DNA of 64,000 bases from Cherax quadricarinatus (GCF_038502225.1 NC_091298.1:42427190-42491189); one strand, 5' to 3'; positions 1-11,172 are shown, numbered from the stretch's first letter. The notes: generated by a model from the sequence alone, not told the origin. Translations and numbers: made by a program.

Positions 1-606
1 CTGGCCAGTATCAGTCTGCTATAACTAGAAGGGTTACTTAACTGTGGTTGATTGATGCTCCTTATTTCCTCCATTCACCATCTCATTTCGATGTCCTGCT
101 ACACCGACATGGTTCTTATTCCAGCAGGACGAGTCATCCGTTGGTTTGTCCCGGTTTAGAGGTCGTGACTCCATAAAAACTTCACTATCCTCGGGACAGG
201 AACACGAGGTAAACAGATGCTCACTCTGAGAATGGTGACTCATTTCACTTCACACATTCTCTTAACTTGGTGTTTTTTTTCACTGATTACTTCTTAGCCC
301 ACCATACGGTTTAATGTCTCATAATTATTATACACATTGGAGGCCACTCCATTAAGATCTAAGACCAATGAGTGATGATTAAATCACGGGTATTTTTCCC
401 CAGAACACACTCCATGGCGACGCGACAGTCACCAGCGGTCCTACCATTATTCACTAATTTTGCCACTTTATTATGGTGGTCCCGTAAATCACGTTCCCTC
501 ACTCTTCACCAGGAACAGTTACGACACTTCCTATTATGAAGTGACTCCTATATTAATCCTTAGGCCGCCGTGAATGCCAATTTCCTGGTCCCATGTTTTC
601 CCAGCC
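1..606. other. No gene recognised
   Basis: I see no coding region, RNA gene or recognisable repeat here. A 69-codon frame on the minus strand (34-243) has no domain signal and is probably chance. Confidence 0.5.
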
Positions 607-677
607 TCTTAACTCCATTGCTGTATAGCCCTTGTGGCTTAGTGCTTCTTTTTGATTATAATAATCTTAACTCCATT
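607..677 (+). repeat. Short retroposed SINE-A 3' fragment with 13-bp TSD
   Basis: A 45-bp insert (620-664) ends in an AAT-type tail and is flanked by perfect direct repeats TCTTAACTCCATT at 607-619 and 665-677. It shares the 3' half of the longer SINE-A elements near 45-46 kb (the 'ctgtata...tta.cgctt...gattataataat' pattern). A direct repeat of this length with a simple-repeat tail is the signature of LINE-mediated retroposition. The fragment is probably a severely 5'-truncated copy; a very short independent element is the alternative. Confidence 0.75.
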
Positions 678-1705
678 CCAAACACTCCCGCTTCCTGATG
701 CCCCATCTCAACCTCTCCCCTGCCCATCAGCGCAGGTGCAGAGGTTCCCTGTTGGTTCTATTCCATTTTCAAATACATTTTTGACCCATATTGACACGTT
801 AAACACCTATTAGGCACTATAGCTTCGGAAGATTAAAATATTTTCCACAAGTGTCATCATGGGCTTGGCATCCTTAGTTTTGAAGGTTCTCATTATCCAC
901 AGTCCCACCAACAAAAATTAATATGACTATTCACCCGGGTTTTGGGGGTTTTTGGGGACTGATATTTTCCCCTCTCCCGATTCTCGCAGAGGTGTGTCAT
1001 GGGGAATCAGTTTTGTTTACTAATGATTGCTATGAGATGGGGGTGATAATGTGATGCTTCTTTCTAAGTAGAATTTAACATGTAAAAATTGTTTTTCTTT
1101 TTCTTTGCACTCCTTCTAGAAAATGTAGTTTCATTTATTTTTTTTTTTTTGGTGTCACATATAGTTTGGTCTGTCTTGTAGCATACTGAGCTGTGGTGTT
1201 ACTTCATTAAAACGACATTCCTCAGGAGTACTTATGTACAAAGTTAAATTGCTAGTTTATAAGGTTTCTTGATGTAATTTAGATAAAATGCATCGAAGCC
1301 AGTGCCTGGCCAGGGCTGTGTTGTGATGGTGACTTTTCCTAACACAATTATCTAAGAGCATGACTGTGGGCTCTTTTGGCATAGAACTTGATCACTTTTA
1401 TGTTCGGTGAGTTTCACATGTTAGCAGTTTAGTAACCTCAGTTTGTTAGTATTGCACATTTGTACTACCAAAAGACTGATTGCCTGGTGGTCAATCCCCA
1501 GTAATCATTTTGCCCATTGCCTCAGACCTTAGTATGGGGTTTATTTTTTCTTTTTCCTTGTGCCTAGCGGTGTCCGTTGGGATCCCACAAGCAGAGACCT
1601 ATGGTCTGGGGGTGGGGATGTTATGCAGGGTTCTGCATGACATTATTATGTATATACTATAGAGAAGTGTGCCATAATAGTATGAATGTTATAATTGTAA
1701 AGCTT
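678..1705. other. No gene recognised
   Basis: AT-rich sequence with short homopolymers. I see no supported coding region or recognisable repeat. The 60-codon plus-strand frame at 1480-1662 shows no family motif. Confidence 0.5.
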
Positions 1706-1765
1706 AATTTTATAATGCTGTATAGTCCTTGAGGTTTAGCACTTCTTTTTTATAATAATAATAAT
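1706..1765 (+). repeat. SINE-A 3' fragment; its tail received the BEL element
   Basis: A second short SINE-A 3' fragment (1717-1765) is preceded by AATTTTATAAT at 1706-1716. The same 11 bases occur at 8457-8467, on the far side of the BEL/Pao element. The fragment's duplication therefore brackets the whole LTR element, which shows that the short retroposon landed first and the BEL element later inserted into its AAT tail. Confidence 0.75.
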
Positions 1766-2475
1766 TGTGGAAAATTGCATTTATCTGAATGTAACTCATT
1801 ATGTACATAACAGTAAATGATAACAAAGATAATTATTATTTATCAGAGTTACATAGACAAGTAGGAATTTGGGACACCTAGGTCGCAAAAATGACCCCCT
1901 TCGATACCTACCACTGTCATATCCACATGTTGCTCTAGACCTATTAATTACAAATGCAATGTACATACACCAGGAATTCTGGTAAATATATAAATTTGTG
2001 GACTGTGTATTAAAATTAATAAGTGATTATATATACACACATTTACATAACAGAAGGAGAATATATCTTAATATCACTCACCAATTTGACTGGAGATTAA
2101 TGTGTATCATACTCAGAAAACCTCACTGTCTATCCATGAAAATAACACTGGCCAGAGTTACAAACATAAACAAACTTATCTGAGGTTCCTGGAGCTGTCT
2201 TGTCCAGTCGCCTGATATCTCAAGTTATGCAGGAATGTACATCCAACAATTTCGGCTCCTATTTGAGAAGTGTCAACCCAATTTTACCTCTAGAGCACGA
2301 AAATTCTTCACATTATTCACTAACGTTTGTGTTGACCAGTTCAAACATGGCGAGTCCCGTCTGCACAGGTGCAAGCTTTCCATTTTTGATAACATAATTT
2401 TTATTAAATACAATATAGGCCATCTATTTACCTATAAATTACCGTATTTCCAGAAAATATACAGTATTTTCCACA
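1766..2475 (-). repeat. BEL/Pao 3' LTR
   Basis: The left-hand copy (3' LTR in element orientation) is 710 bp with 10-bp inverted terminal repeats. It differs from the other LTR by scattered substitutions and one single-base indel, so the insertion is not brand new. I see no clear polypurine tract directly inside it. Confidence 0.88.
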
Positions 2476-2599
2476 CTGCGGCTGGGTGGAGTTTGTTGCT
2501 AAACGACTCAAATTGCTCATTTGGCAATGTTGGACGACCTGGGTACATATAGGATCTGGCATACACACGGCGACATATTACACAAGATTTAATCACCCT

Positions 2600-3660
2600 T
2601 TATACACTTTGCCGTCCTTGTGGAATCCAGAAAGTTTCCCTAATACATTTTAAGGTATCTTGTGCCCCACCATGCATTACATTTTTATGGGCATTTAGAA
2701 CAATTAAATTTGTTAGATGATGAGTTTTGGGCAGTAAGTTAGGATGTTTAGCATAATCACCCAATTCAGCATTTTGTAACCTACCTCTGCACCTAATTAC
2801 ATTGTCCTCTAAATACAGCCCCAATTTCTCTATTATGGAACCTTTCACAATTTTTCTTTCCATCTTCAATTTAATCTCATTTCCATAGATTTCTTCTTGT
2901 ACCCTCTTTAACCAATATTCAAGAGGATGTGAAAACTTATATGAAATATTCATCTTGTTTAGAAATTTAAACTCCAACTTAGTTACATTGATTAGGTTGG
3001 GCAAAGAGGAATACCTATTTATGTCAATGGCTAATGAAGGACAAACTATTGGAGCAGTGGTCACAGTAATTTCAACAGGAGCAATATTCGCCTTTTGTAC
3101 AGGCCAATTAGCTTTATTTACCAACCAGCTCAGTCCTTTAAACCATGATACAGCATTTACAAATTTAGCATAAGGTAAACCTTGAGACAAGAAATCAGCT
3201 GGATTCTCCTCACCAGGTATATGATTAAATGTTAACATATGCTGACCCAAACTATTATACTTCTCTTGTATCTGATTAATTTCAGCGACTCTATTTTGTA
3301 CATACACAATTTTACTGTTTCCATTACGAATCCATTGTAAGGATACCTCATTATCAGACCAAATTACAGTGTTGCTAATATTTATCTCCTGCAACTTATT
3401 TCTTAAATAATTAGATAATTTGACACCTACATAAATGGCTGTTAATTCCAACTGAGGTAAGGTATGTGATTTAATTGGAGACACTTTAGCCTCAGACATA
3501 ACAAAAAGAAATAACACATTGCAACTGCTCCATATGCCAATTTTGAAGCATCGCAAAAAATGTGGAGTACATTTTTCCCATTTGGATTGGCCACCTGGCG
3601 TAGGAACTCCAACATTGGAATTTTCTCATAATCACCAATTAATTCATCCCACCTGTTAAT
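2600..3660 (-). pseudogene. pol: BEL/Pao RNase H-like domain and truncated integrase N-terminus
   Basis: The RNase H-like segment begins near 3640 with an 'FCDASKLAYGA' motif, crosses a frameshift near 3545, then continues through 'LPQLELTA', 'WSDNEVSLQWI' and 'VQNRVAEI', the usual BEL block order. The following integrase zinc-binding region shows a His-rich 'HHLTNLIVLNAHK..MHGG' stretch and 'ETFWIPQGRQSV'. It then ends before the Cys pair and before the whole D,D,E catalytic core. The frame 2600-3556 is open for 318 codons, so the truncation is the main lesion here. Confidence 0.82.
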
Positions 3661-3666
3661 ATATTC

Positions 3667-5197
3667 CTAAGGTAGAATTTCATCCAAAGCACATTTAAGT
3701 TTCCATGCTTCCTTAATTAATAATATCCCTCTAATAGTAAGAGGTGACACTAAACCTAGTGGATCAAAACATTTGGAAACTTCAGCAAGCAAAACTCTCT
3801 TAGTTAATTTATTGGGCATACTGTAATTATTAGGTTTTAACATTAACAAATCTCTCTCAGTATCCCAAGTTAAACCCAATACATTACTACATTTTGGCAC
3901 TTCATCTCCAGGGAAATCTTTACTTATTTTGTCCTTTAATTTGGAAGAATTACTATTCCATTCCCTCAAAGGCATGTTTGCACTATGCATTATTTCATTA
4001 GCCGCTCCATAAGTCATTAACAGTTCCTCTTCAGTTGACGTCACACCCAGGAAATTGTCCACATAAAATTGTTTGCTCATTACTTTACTCAATGGACTTT
4101 CCATACGTTTAAGGTGTGCATTTATCGTTGCTTGAAGTAGGAACGGACTGGATGTAGCACCAAATAATACGCTCCTAAAGCGAAAGGTTTTCAGAGGGCT
4201 AAGTGGGTCAATAGGATTCTCAGGCCATAAGAAGCGGGTACAATCCTGGTCAGCCTCTTATAAACCCACTCTTAGGAAAGCTTTACTTATGTCAGCTGTA
4301 AAGGCATAATTTTCCGTCAACGACGGACCTGTCATCAGTCATTTAAACTGGGTATATTTTTGTTACTCCTGGCACTACAATTTAACACAATCCTCAAAGG
4401 AGTGGTCTTAGAATCCTTCTTCACTCCGTGATTCAAATTCAAATTCAAATTCAAAATTTATTCTCTATAAAGATTACAATGCTGAGTTTACAGAATTTGG
4501 TTATTGTGTGGTTTACATGTAGTAAAATAATAATTACAGAGTGTACCACTAGAACACCTAGCATGGCTAGGCATTTCGGGCAGACTTAAATTAAATCTTA
4601 AGTTTAAAATATTACAAAATTATGAGGTTAGTTGGTATTATGGCTAAGTGACTAAATACTAGTTTGTGAGTTTAACAATGTGAATGCTTTAGTTTTGGCA
4701 CTATACATAGTTTCAGTATTGGAGTATCACAGGCCAACTTATGACTAGTTAAGATTCATTATTTTGAGATTGAGATTGATATTTCTGTTTATGGTCAAAT
4801 GGGTGATGTGGCAAATAGTGACCATAAATTTTGGCTTGCTCAGGAGTTACCTATTCTATAAATTTATTAATTAACTGCTCAGCAATTATATCATTATAGG
4901 CAGTTAGCAATTCTGGTGTCTTACTCAGTTCGCGGAGCTGAGCCTTAACTGTCCATATGCCATTCTGTAATTAGTGGGCAATTCTGGATGGTTCAGTCTC
5001 CACGGAAGTCGTACCCAGTATTGCCCAGATTCAAATTTTACATCTCTCAGGAACTGTTCCTGAATAAAAGAGTCGTCTGGACTTTCTTCATTTGCATTTA
5101 TTCCAATGCTGTCTAATTCCCACAATTTATGCACTGCCTCAACACCATCCTCTATGGAAGAATTATACTGGGGTACGATTTCATGAGTAAGACACAC
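3667..5197 (-). pseudogene. pol: BEL/Pao reverse transcriptase, split by a LINE insertion
   Basis: The N-terminal part (4807-5197) ends at a 'HYLPHH' motif. The rest resumes at 4427 with 'VKKDSKTTPLRIV', then 'ADISKAFLRVGL' (first catalytic Asp), an in-frame TAA at 4258-4260, 'RSVLFGATSSPF', and the active-site box, which reads YVDN (within FYVDNFLG, near 4060) instead of YVDD. There is also a frameshift near 4333 and a stop near 4853. A 370-bp LINE piece separates the two halves with a GTGAT duplication. The YVDN variant may be family-specific or a lesion; I cannot tell from one copy. Confidence 0.85.
4428..4807 (-). mobile_element. 5'-truncated LINE1 3' end inserted in BEL RT
   Basis: About 370 bp match the 3' UTR of the CR1/Rex1-like LINE at 8870-9240, including the (ATTCAA)n end (4431-4455 on the plus strand). 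A GTGAT direct repeat at 4428-4432 and 4803-4807 brackets it. Removing the insert and one repeat brings the RT reading frame back together across the junction. It is a typical 5'-truncated LINE copy. Confidence 0.85.
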
Positions 5198-5220
5198 AGT
5201 TATGGTATTCGTAGTTTCCT

Positions 5221-5660
5221 CTAGTCATGTATTATTATTACGAGGCCTCCTGCAGTCTCCAGAAGGGTGACACCACATTTCTTTACCATACCCTTTACAA
5301 AGGAGGCATAATAGTCACTACCTATCAAAATATTTATTGGGCCTACAAAATCATCACTTACATGAGAAGGTGCTAAATTTACATTATATGAGAGTCTTTC
5401 TGTAGCTTTACTAAGCCCTACTGTAGATATTTCGTCTGGAAGTCTATCTACAATTACTGCATTAACACGTTTTTTCTCATTGCCCAACCTGACAGCTACA
5501 TAAACAGTGTCATACAATTGAAACCTTTTATCCGAGAGAAAACCAGATAATTTTAAAGTTGTGGGATCTCCCATCTGTACTTTCATACCATCAAGACATT
5601 TACGTTTTATGAAAGTATGCTGGGATCCCTGGTTCAATAATCCATTTACATTTTTTTTTA
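5221..5660 (-). pseudogene. pol: BEL/Pao aspartic protease-like domain
   Basis: This 138-codon frame follows gag and precedes RT, where BEL elements carry their DUF1758-type protease. The active-site region reads 'GLLNQGSQHTFI' (about 5605-5643); most relatives have Asp where this copy has Asn, giving LLDxGS. Downstream 'ILIGSDYY' resembles the second conserved block ('GxDxx'). If the Asn is real, the protease is probably inactive. Confidence 0.7.
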
Positions 5661-5683
5661 TTTATGCCTTTTATCATCAATTT

Positions 5684-6206
5684 TTACACAGGTAAGGCTA
5701 CTTCAGCAAAACCATCATTATTAACATTAGCAGCAATTTTTAAATTAGCCACTGTTGTGTCAGGATTGTCAACATTACAATTATTATCAACATTGTCAAA
5801 TAGACCCTTACACATGACTATATGGTGTCTTCCTTTGTGACATTGATAACAGTTGTTTAATTTGGCATGACAATCCTTTACATTGTGATTACCTAAACAT
5901 CTGATACATCTGTCAAGTTCCTCCAATCTTTCAACTTTATTATTCCATGAATTGTATGCATTGCAAATCTTAGAAAAATTGTTTCTTATTAACTGGGCTA
6001 CCCTTAGGAGGGTACTTATTCTTCTTACCTTGTGGAGAATCATTATTTCTGATTCTTGCTACTTGATATGCACCTATGCAACTCTTTTTAGGAAACGAAT
6101 TTTGATTATTAACATTGGTATAATTTTTCCCTTTGTGAAATTTGACAGATACCTCAGAGTTATTATGTGTTGCATCTTTAAAATGAGTTGGTTGGCTGGT
6201 CTGCAA
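5684..6206 (-). pseudogene. gag: BEL/Pao gag C-terminus with two zinc knuckles
   Basis: Two overlapping frames (5970-6206 and 5684-6043) carry the nucleocapsid-like end of gag. Two Cys-His boxes are visible near 5840-5915: a CX2CX3HX4C box ('CIRCLGNHNVKDC') and a CX2CX4HX4C box ('CYQCHKGRHHIVMC'). A frameshift separates this segment from the gag N-terminus at 6282-7064. Confidence 0.8.
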
Positions 6207-6281
6207 CTGAACAATTAATTCTTGTAGACCTAGTCTTATTTCCTCCAGACCAAAATAACCCTTGTGGTATTTGTTCGAGAG

Positions 6282-7064
6282 TCATTCAAGTGTTTTACAG
6301 CTACATTTATTCTGTACTATGGCATTCAATAACCAGTCTGATTCCTTCAGATTATATTTATTACTTAAAGTTTTGAGAGTGCTCTCCAGTTTAACTCTAA
6401 ACTGTTGTAAACCTTTGTAAGTGTGATCTGGAGATTTTAAATTAATAATGATATTCACTAGATCCAACCTACTTTGTTCTATATTACCATAAGTGACTTT
6501 CAACAAGTCAACTGCTTCCTTGTAAGAGTCATCTACATTGGGAAAGGCTTGTATGAGTATGTGAGCATCTCCTCTTACCTGTCCTTTGAGGTAAAATAAT
6601 TTAGTTACACAGGCTAGGTCACTCCTGTCATGCACAGTTGCTTTAAAAATTGACCAAAATTCCTCCCAATTTTCTCCAGGATTAAATACAGGTAAACATA
6701 ATTCTGGGAGTTTTGGCAAAGACATCTTATTTGTTGGAGCAGACTGATTAACTGCCTGGTTTACACATTTTAATTTATTCAAAGCCTGACTTTTACAAGA
6801 AAAAATCTTTTCTTCTAATTCATAATACTGATTAATCATAAGATCTACTTCTGTCTCATTTACACAGTTTGCTAAGAAATCTCCTTCATATTTGTTGTAA
6901 TATAATTTGTATGAATCATATCTATTCCCCAAAGCATCTAAATACAATTTTAAATCATCAGTATTCACAGTTTCTTGATTCATTAATTCCAAACATTTAT
7001 TATATGCCTTGGTTACATGACCCTTTCTACCTTGCAGTGATGCTTTCTTTGCTCTATATTCCAT
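6282..7064 (-). pseudogene. gag: BEL/Pao gag N-terminal region (DUF1759-like)
   Basis: A 260-codon frame starts at the first Met downstream of the 5' LTR and leader. The content ('LPKLPELCLPVFNPGENWEEFWSIF', then 'KLFYLKGQVRGDA') matches the DUF1759 gag pattern of BEL/Pao elements ('LPKLxLPxFxGdxxxWxxFWxxF', 'LxxxLxGeA'). It is open to 6282, where the frame is lost before the zinc knuckles. Confidence 0.82.
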
Positions 7065-7708
7065 GTTTGTCTTCTATATTAATTTCCTCATTTTCAGCCA
7101 TGATGCAATGTATTAAATTCAACTTAATTAATAATACTGATTATGTTCTAAATTATGCACTTTATAAAGGTAAATAGTACAACTTACCTTTGAATAAATC
7201 CTAGCTACATTTCAGCTTTGCAGTTACATGTAAGAAAATTATAATATAAATTTTTAATACACATTAATAATGTTAGCTACACTTAAGCTTAGAAATTACA
7301 CATGTAAGAAAATTGTAATATAAATTTTAAATACACATTAATAATGTGTATTTAAGCTTAGTAATTACACATGTAAGAAAATTATAATATAAATTTTAAA
7401 TGCACATTAATACAAATCTTTAGCCAGACTTGGCTCATCAAAATTAATATTATACAAATTAATATAAATCCTTGCCAGAATTTAGCATAGCAAAATTAAT
7501 ATTATACACAATAGCTACACTTGGCTTATCAATTACACACACACTGATATAAATCTTGGCCAGAATTGTCTTATCAAATTAATATTGTAACAATTATAAT
7601 CCACTACACATTAAGTAAATTTGTGAGCTTAACATCCACCTCCTTCTGCCATTTCACTTATAATTATTAAGTAATTAACTAATTAATGACTTAACTAATT
7701 ACCTTTGG
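7065..7708 (-). other. BEL/Pao leader with AT-rich degenerate tandem repeats
   Basis: The region between the primer-binding site and gag is AT-rich. It repeats a block of about 100 bp ('agctacactt.agctta..aattacacatgtaagaaaattgtaatataaattt.aatacacattaataa') about three times between 7190 and 7420, and more loosely to 7560. This looks like an untranslated leader expanded by tandem duplication. I see no coding potential. Confidence 0.6.
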
Positions 7709-7724
7709 TTCAAGAAGGACCAAC
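7709..7724 (-). promoter_or_regulatory. Candidate tRNA primer-binding site of the BEL element
   Basis: Read on the minus strand, TGGTCCTTCTTGAACC begins 12 nt inside the 5' LTR. It starts with TGG, as a site complementary to a tRNA 3' CCA end should. I do not assign the tRNA. Confidence 0.5.
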
Positions 7725-7736
7725 GGGCATATTAAA

Positions 7737-8447
7737 TGTGGAAAATTGCATTTATCTGAATGTAACTCATTATGTACATAACAGTAAATGATAAGAAAGA
7801 TAGTTATTATTTATCAGAGTTACATAGACAAGTAGGAATTTGGGACACCTAGGTCACAAAAAATGTCCCCCTTCGATACCTACCACTGTCATATCCACAA
7901 GTTGCTATCAACCTATTAATTACAAATGAAATGTACATACACCAGGAATTCTGGTAAATATATAAATTTGTGGACTGTATACTAAAATTAATAAGTGATT
8001 ATATATACACACATTTACATAACAGAAGGAGAATATATCTTAATATCACTCACCAATTTGACTGGAGATTAATGTGTATCATACTCAGAAAACCTCACTG
8101 TCTATCCATGAAAATAACACTGGCCATAGTTACAAACATAAACAAACTTATCTGAGGTTCCTGGAGCTGTCTTGTCCAGTCGCCTGATATCTCAAGTTAT
8201 GCAGGAATGCACATCCAACAATTTCGGCTCCTATTTGAGAGGTGTCAGCCCAATTTTACCTCTAGAGCACAAAAATTCTTCACATTATTCACTAACATTT
8301 GTGTTAACCAGTTCAAACATGGCGAGTCCCTTCTGTGCAGGCGCAGGCTTCCCATTTTCGATAACATAATTTTTATTAAATACTATATAGGCCATCTATT
8401 TACCTATAAATTACCATATTTCCAGAAAATATACAGTATTTTCCACA
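7737..8447 (-). repeat. BEL/Pao 5' LTR
   Basis: The right-hand 711-bp LTR is collinear with 1766-2475 and has the same TGTGG...CCACA ends. It is followed by the ATAAT duplication at 8448-8452. Confidence 0.88.
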
Positions 8448-8467
8448 ATAATAATAAATTTTATAAT

Positions 8468-8869
8468 TCATAATGTGCATATGGGAGTACTGTAAAGTAC
8501 TTTAAACTGTAAATGAAAGGAAATCCTGCCAGGGATTTATTTTCCAAGAGTGTTTTGGTTAGCAGGTAAACGTGGCTTGGGGCAGTCATGTGGAGTCAGC
8601 ATGGTGTGGAGGCTGGCATCTAAGAAGCCGTGTATTTAAGCTAAGTTTTGTGGTTGTGTGCTCCTTTTGTTTAGCTAACTCAAGCCATAGGCTCTTCTAT
8701 GGTTTGCCTGTATGCTCAACTAGGCTCAGACATGGTCAGGGTGCTGCGAGGTAAGTGAGGAAATAGGAATTGAGGTCGGTATTGGAGTAGTGAAGGCTGG
8801 GTGCTGGCTAGGCTGAGTGTTTTGTTTGACTCTCCAGCCGCCTGCTTCTTGTGTACCGTTATTTGGGCA
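8468..8869. other. Unassigned spacer between BEL and LINE1
   Basis: About 400 bp with no recognised domain or repeat. A 60-codon plus-strand frame at 8572-8754 has no recognisable motif. Confidence 0.5.
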
Positions 8870-9469
8870 TTTCAAATTCAAATTCAAATTCAAAGTTTAT
8901 TCTCTATAAGGATTACAATGATGAGTTTACAGAATTTGGTTATTGAGTGGTTTACATATAGTAAAATAATAATTACAGAGTGTACCACTAGAACACCTAG
9001 CATGGCTAGGCATTTTGGGTAGACTTAGATTAATTCTTAAATTTAAAATATTACAAATTATGAGGTAAGTTAGTATTATGGCTAAGTGACTAAATACTAG
9101 TTTGTGAGTTTAGCAATGTGAATGCTTTTGTTTTGGCCCAATACATAGTTTCAGTATTGGAGTATCACAGGCCAACTTATAACTAGTTGGGATTCATTAT
9201 TTTAAGATTGAGATTGATATTTCTGTTTATGGTCAAATGGGTGAGTGAATGTAAGTGTGAACCACCAGGTGGTATTCGTGTAATTAGTTGATGGGGTGTA
9301 TCAGGGAGATGAGATGTTTTCTAATGGTAGTTTTGAAGGTGATGAATGTGTCTGCACTTCTAGAGTTTTCAGGTAGGGTGTTCTAGATTTTAGGGCCTTT
9401 GACATACATTGAATTTTTGTGAAGGTTTAGTCGGACACGGGGAGTGTCATAGAGATGTTTGTGTCTGGT

Positions 9470-10861
9470 GTTATGCCCGGGGCCAGATTACCGCATAGGC
9501 AAACTAGGCATTTGCCTAGGGCATTTGAGGGCCCCGCGGTCCAAGGGGTTCAGGGGCTCATCCAAGACTGCACACATGGTGCAAGTGCAAAGGGGTCCCT
9601 ACCTAAAAAGTTCAAGTGTTTGGAGAGTAAAATTGATTTTTAAAAATTAATCAAAACAAAAATAAATAATGAAATAAAATAAAATAAAAATAAATAAACC
9701 TAACCATAGATGGCAACACTCAACACGCCTTTGTTTACATCAGAACAGCTGTGTTTTCCCGCTAATGGGTGAGTATGGGAGAGTCCTCTCCAATTTTCTG
9801 TAGTAATTACACGTTATCTAGACTTGTACTGTGACAAATTAACTGAAGAAATGTAAGACAGCTACATACTTCGTCATTCTGGATTCACTGATTACAGAAT
9901 TAGTGAAAAGAAAAGAAATCTACCAGAATCTCAATGACAAGTTTGGATTTCTGTTCAAAATTACTACTATGCCAGATGCAGAATTGAGAGAAGCTGCATT
10001 AAAGTTGCAACAACACCTTTCAGCAGATGTTCAGGACACATTTGTTAAAGAAATAGTTAATTTTTCTGGGTATATGAATCAGATTAAAGCTCCACCTGAA
10101 AAATGTGCGCCCTCAGCTGCTTTGAAACATTTAAGAAATGCAGGTATCTCAGAAACCTTCCCTAATGTTGACATAGTGTATCGCCTTTACCTAACACTTC
10201 CAGCTACTAACTGTGAAGGAGAACATTCATTTTCTGTTTTGAAAAGAGTGAAAAACCAGCTCCGTTCAACAATGAGCCAAGACAAATTGTGTACCCTAGC
10301 CTCGTTGACCATTGAGTCTGATCTAACAAGAAATATTGATTTTCAGAATATAATTGATGATTTTGCCAATATGAAATCCAGAAAAAAGTTTATTTAAGAA
10401 GTGCCTGTGAATATAAACAATTCTTTACTTTCTTGAGTGTATGTGATTTGATAGTCTTATGCATGATGCAATGATAACAATAATGGTCAGTGATTTATAA
10501 AGGGAATAATAGTGCTTTAGTGGTTATGCTGAATATAATAGGTACATGATGTCACTACTTTAATAGCCTAATCTAGTAATACTATGCTGTCTTGAGTTTA
10601 TTCTCTTTAAAATGGATGATTTAACAAGATAGTTATAATGGCTGTTGGTAAATCGTTTTGGTTGTCTTGATGTACTTTCCCTATTAAATTTAATCTAAAT
10701 AGCCAGAATGTATTTAATTAGACCTTAAACAGGCTCACACCGACCCCCTCCCCCACCCCCAAGCTGGAAGGGGTCGCTTTGCTTACCCATAACTCAAAGG
10801 GGCACCGCCAATCTGAATAGCCTAGGGCCCGGAGACTTCTTAATCCGGCCCTGGTTATGCC
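9470..10861 (+). mobile_element. hAT-superfamily DNA transposon remnant, TSD-bounded
   Basis: The element runs from 9478 to 10853 (1376 bp). It is bordered by an exact 8-bp duplication GTTATGCC (9470-9477 and 10854-10861), the length expected for hAT insertions. The ends are imperfect inverted repeats: CGGGGCCAGATTA on the left and, reversed, CAGGGCCGGATTA on the right. The interior holds only the C-terminal part of a transposase. The 5' third is non-coding, so this is an internally deleted copy that inserted into the 3' UTR of LINE1. Confidence 0.9.
9903..10397 (+). pseudogene. hAT transposase C-terminal dimerisation domain
   Basis: The 164-codon frame ends with the hAT C-terminal dimerisation signature: 'FPNVDIVYRLYLTLPATNC' (residues ~85-103), then 'GEHSFSVLKRVKNQLRSTM' and 'LCTLASLTIE'. 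It most resembles the zinc-finger MYM-type 1-like group of hAT-derived proteins. The N-terminal zinc finger and the DDE catalytic residues are absent, so it cannot transpose DNA. The upstream sequence is AT-rich with no matching frame. A domesticated host gene is unlikely because the frame lies exactly inside the TSD-bounded transposon. Confidence 0.85.
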
Positions 10862-10905
10862 TGTGGGTTCTGTCACAACTATCAAGAAAGCATTTTATGT
10901 CAAGG

Positions 10906-11172
10906 TTAATACTGGAATTTAAGGTCCTGTAGATGTAGATTGCACAGTAGTAAGTGTGGATGTACTGAACAAGGAGTAAGTTTAGATCTATGAAGAGTGG
11001 GGGGGGGGTGTTGCCAGGGATTAGATTTAGTGATTATTCTTACTGCGGCTTTTTGTTGGGTTATTATTGGCTTTAGGTGTGTTGCTGTAGTTGATCCCCA
11101 AGCACAAATAGCATAGGTGAGGTATGGATAAATGAACGAGTGGTATAGTGTGAGAAGGGCATTTTGCGGCAT
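10906..11172 (-). pseudogene. LINE1 RT thumb and C-terminal fragment
   Basis: An 88-codon frame begins 'MPQNALLTLYHSFIYPYLTY', the thumb-region pattern found downstream of the FADD box in CR1-group LINEs (a 'LY.SLI.P.L.Y....WG' consensus). It continues LINE1 coding sequence that is interrupted by LINE2 at 11315-14378. The protein ends about 40 bp before the hAT insertion, so the hAT lies in the 3' UTR. Confidence 0.78.

Larger units (their letters stand above)
1766..8447 (-). mobile_element. BEL/Pao LTR retrotransposon, defective
   Basis: A roughly 6.7-kb element on the minus strand is bounded by two 710/711-bp LTRs that begin TGTGGAAAAT and end ATTTTCCACA. A 5-bp duplication ATAAT (1761-1765 and 8448-8452) flanks it, as expected for this superfamily, though the site is low-complexity AAT repeat so chance helps. 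In coding order it carries gag with two zinc knuckles, an aspartic protease relic, RT, RNase H and the start of integrase. The integrase catalytic core is missing: the coding similarity stops at about 2600 and the 3' LTR begins 125 bp later. Stops, frameshifts and an inserted LINE (4433-4802) break pol. It could not move on its own. Confidence 0.9.

Noticed and set aside
9903..10397. Domesticated hAT host gene
   Set aside because: The frame lies inside a 1376-bp unit with hAT-type ends and an 8-bp duplication and lacks the rest of a transposase.
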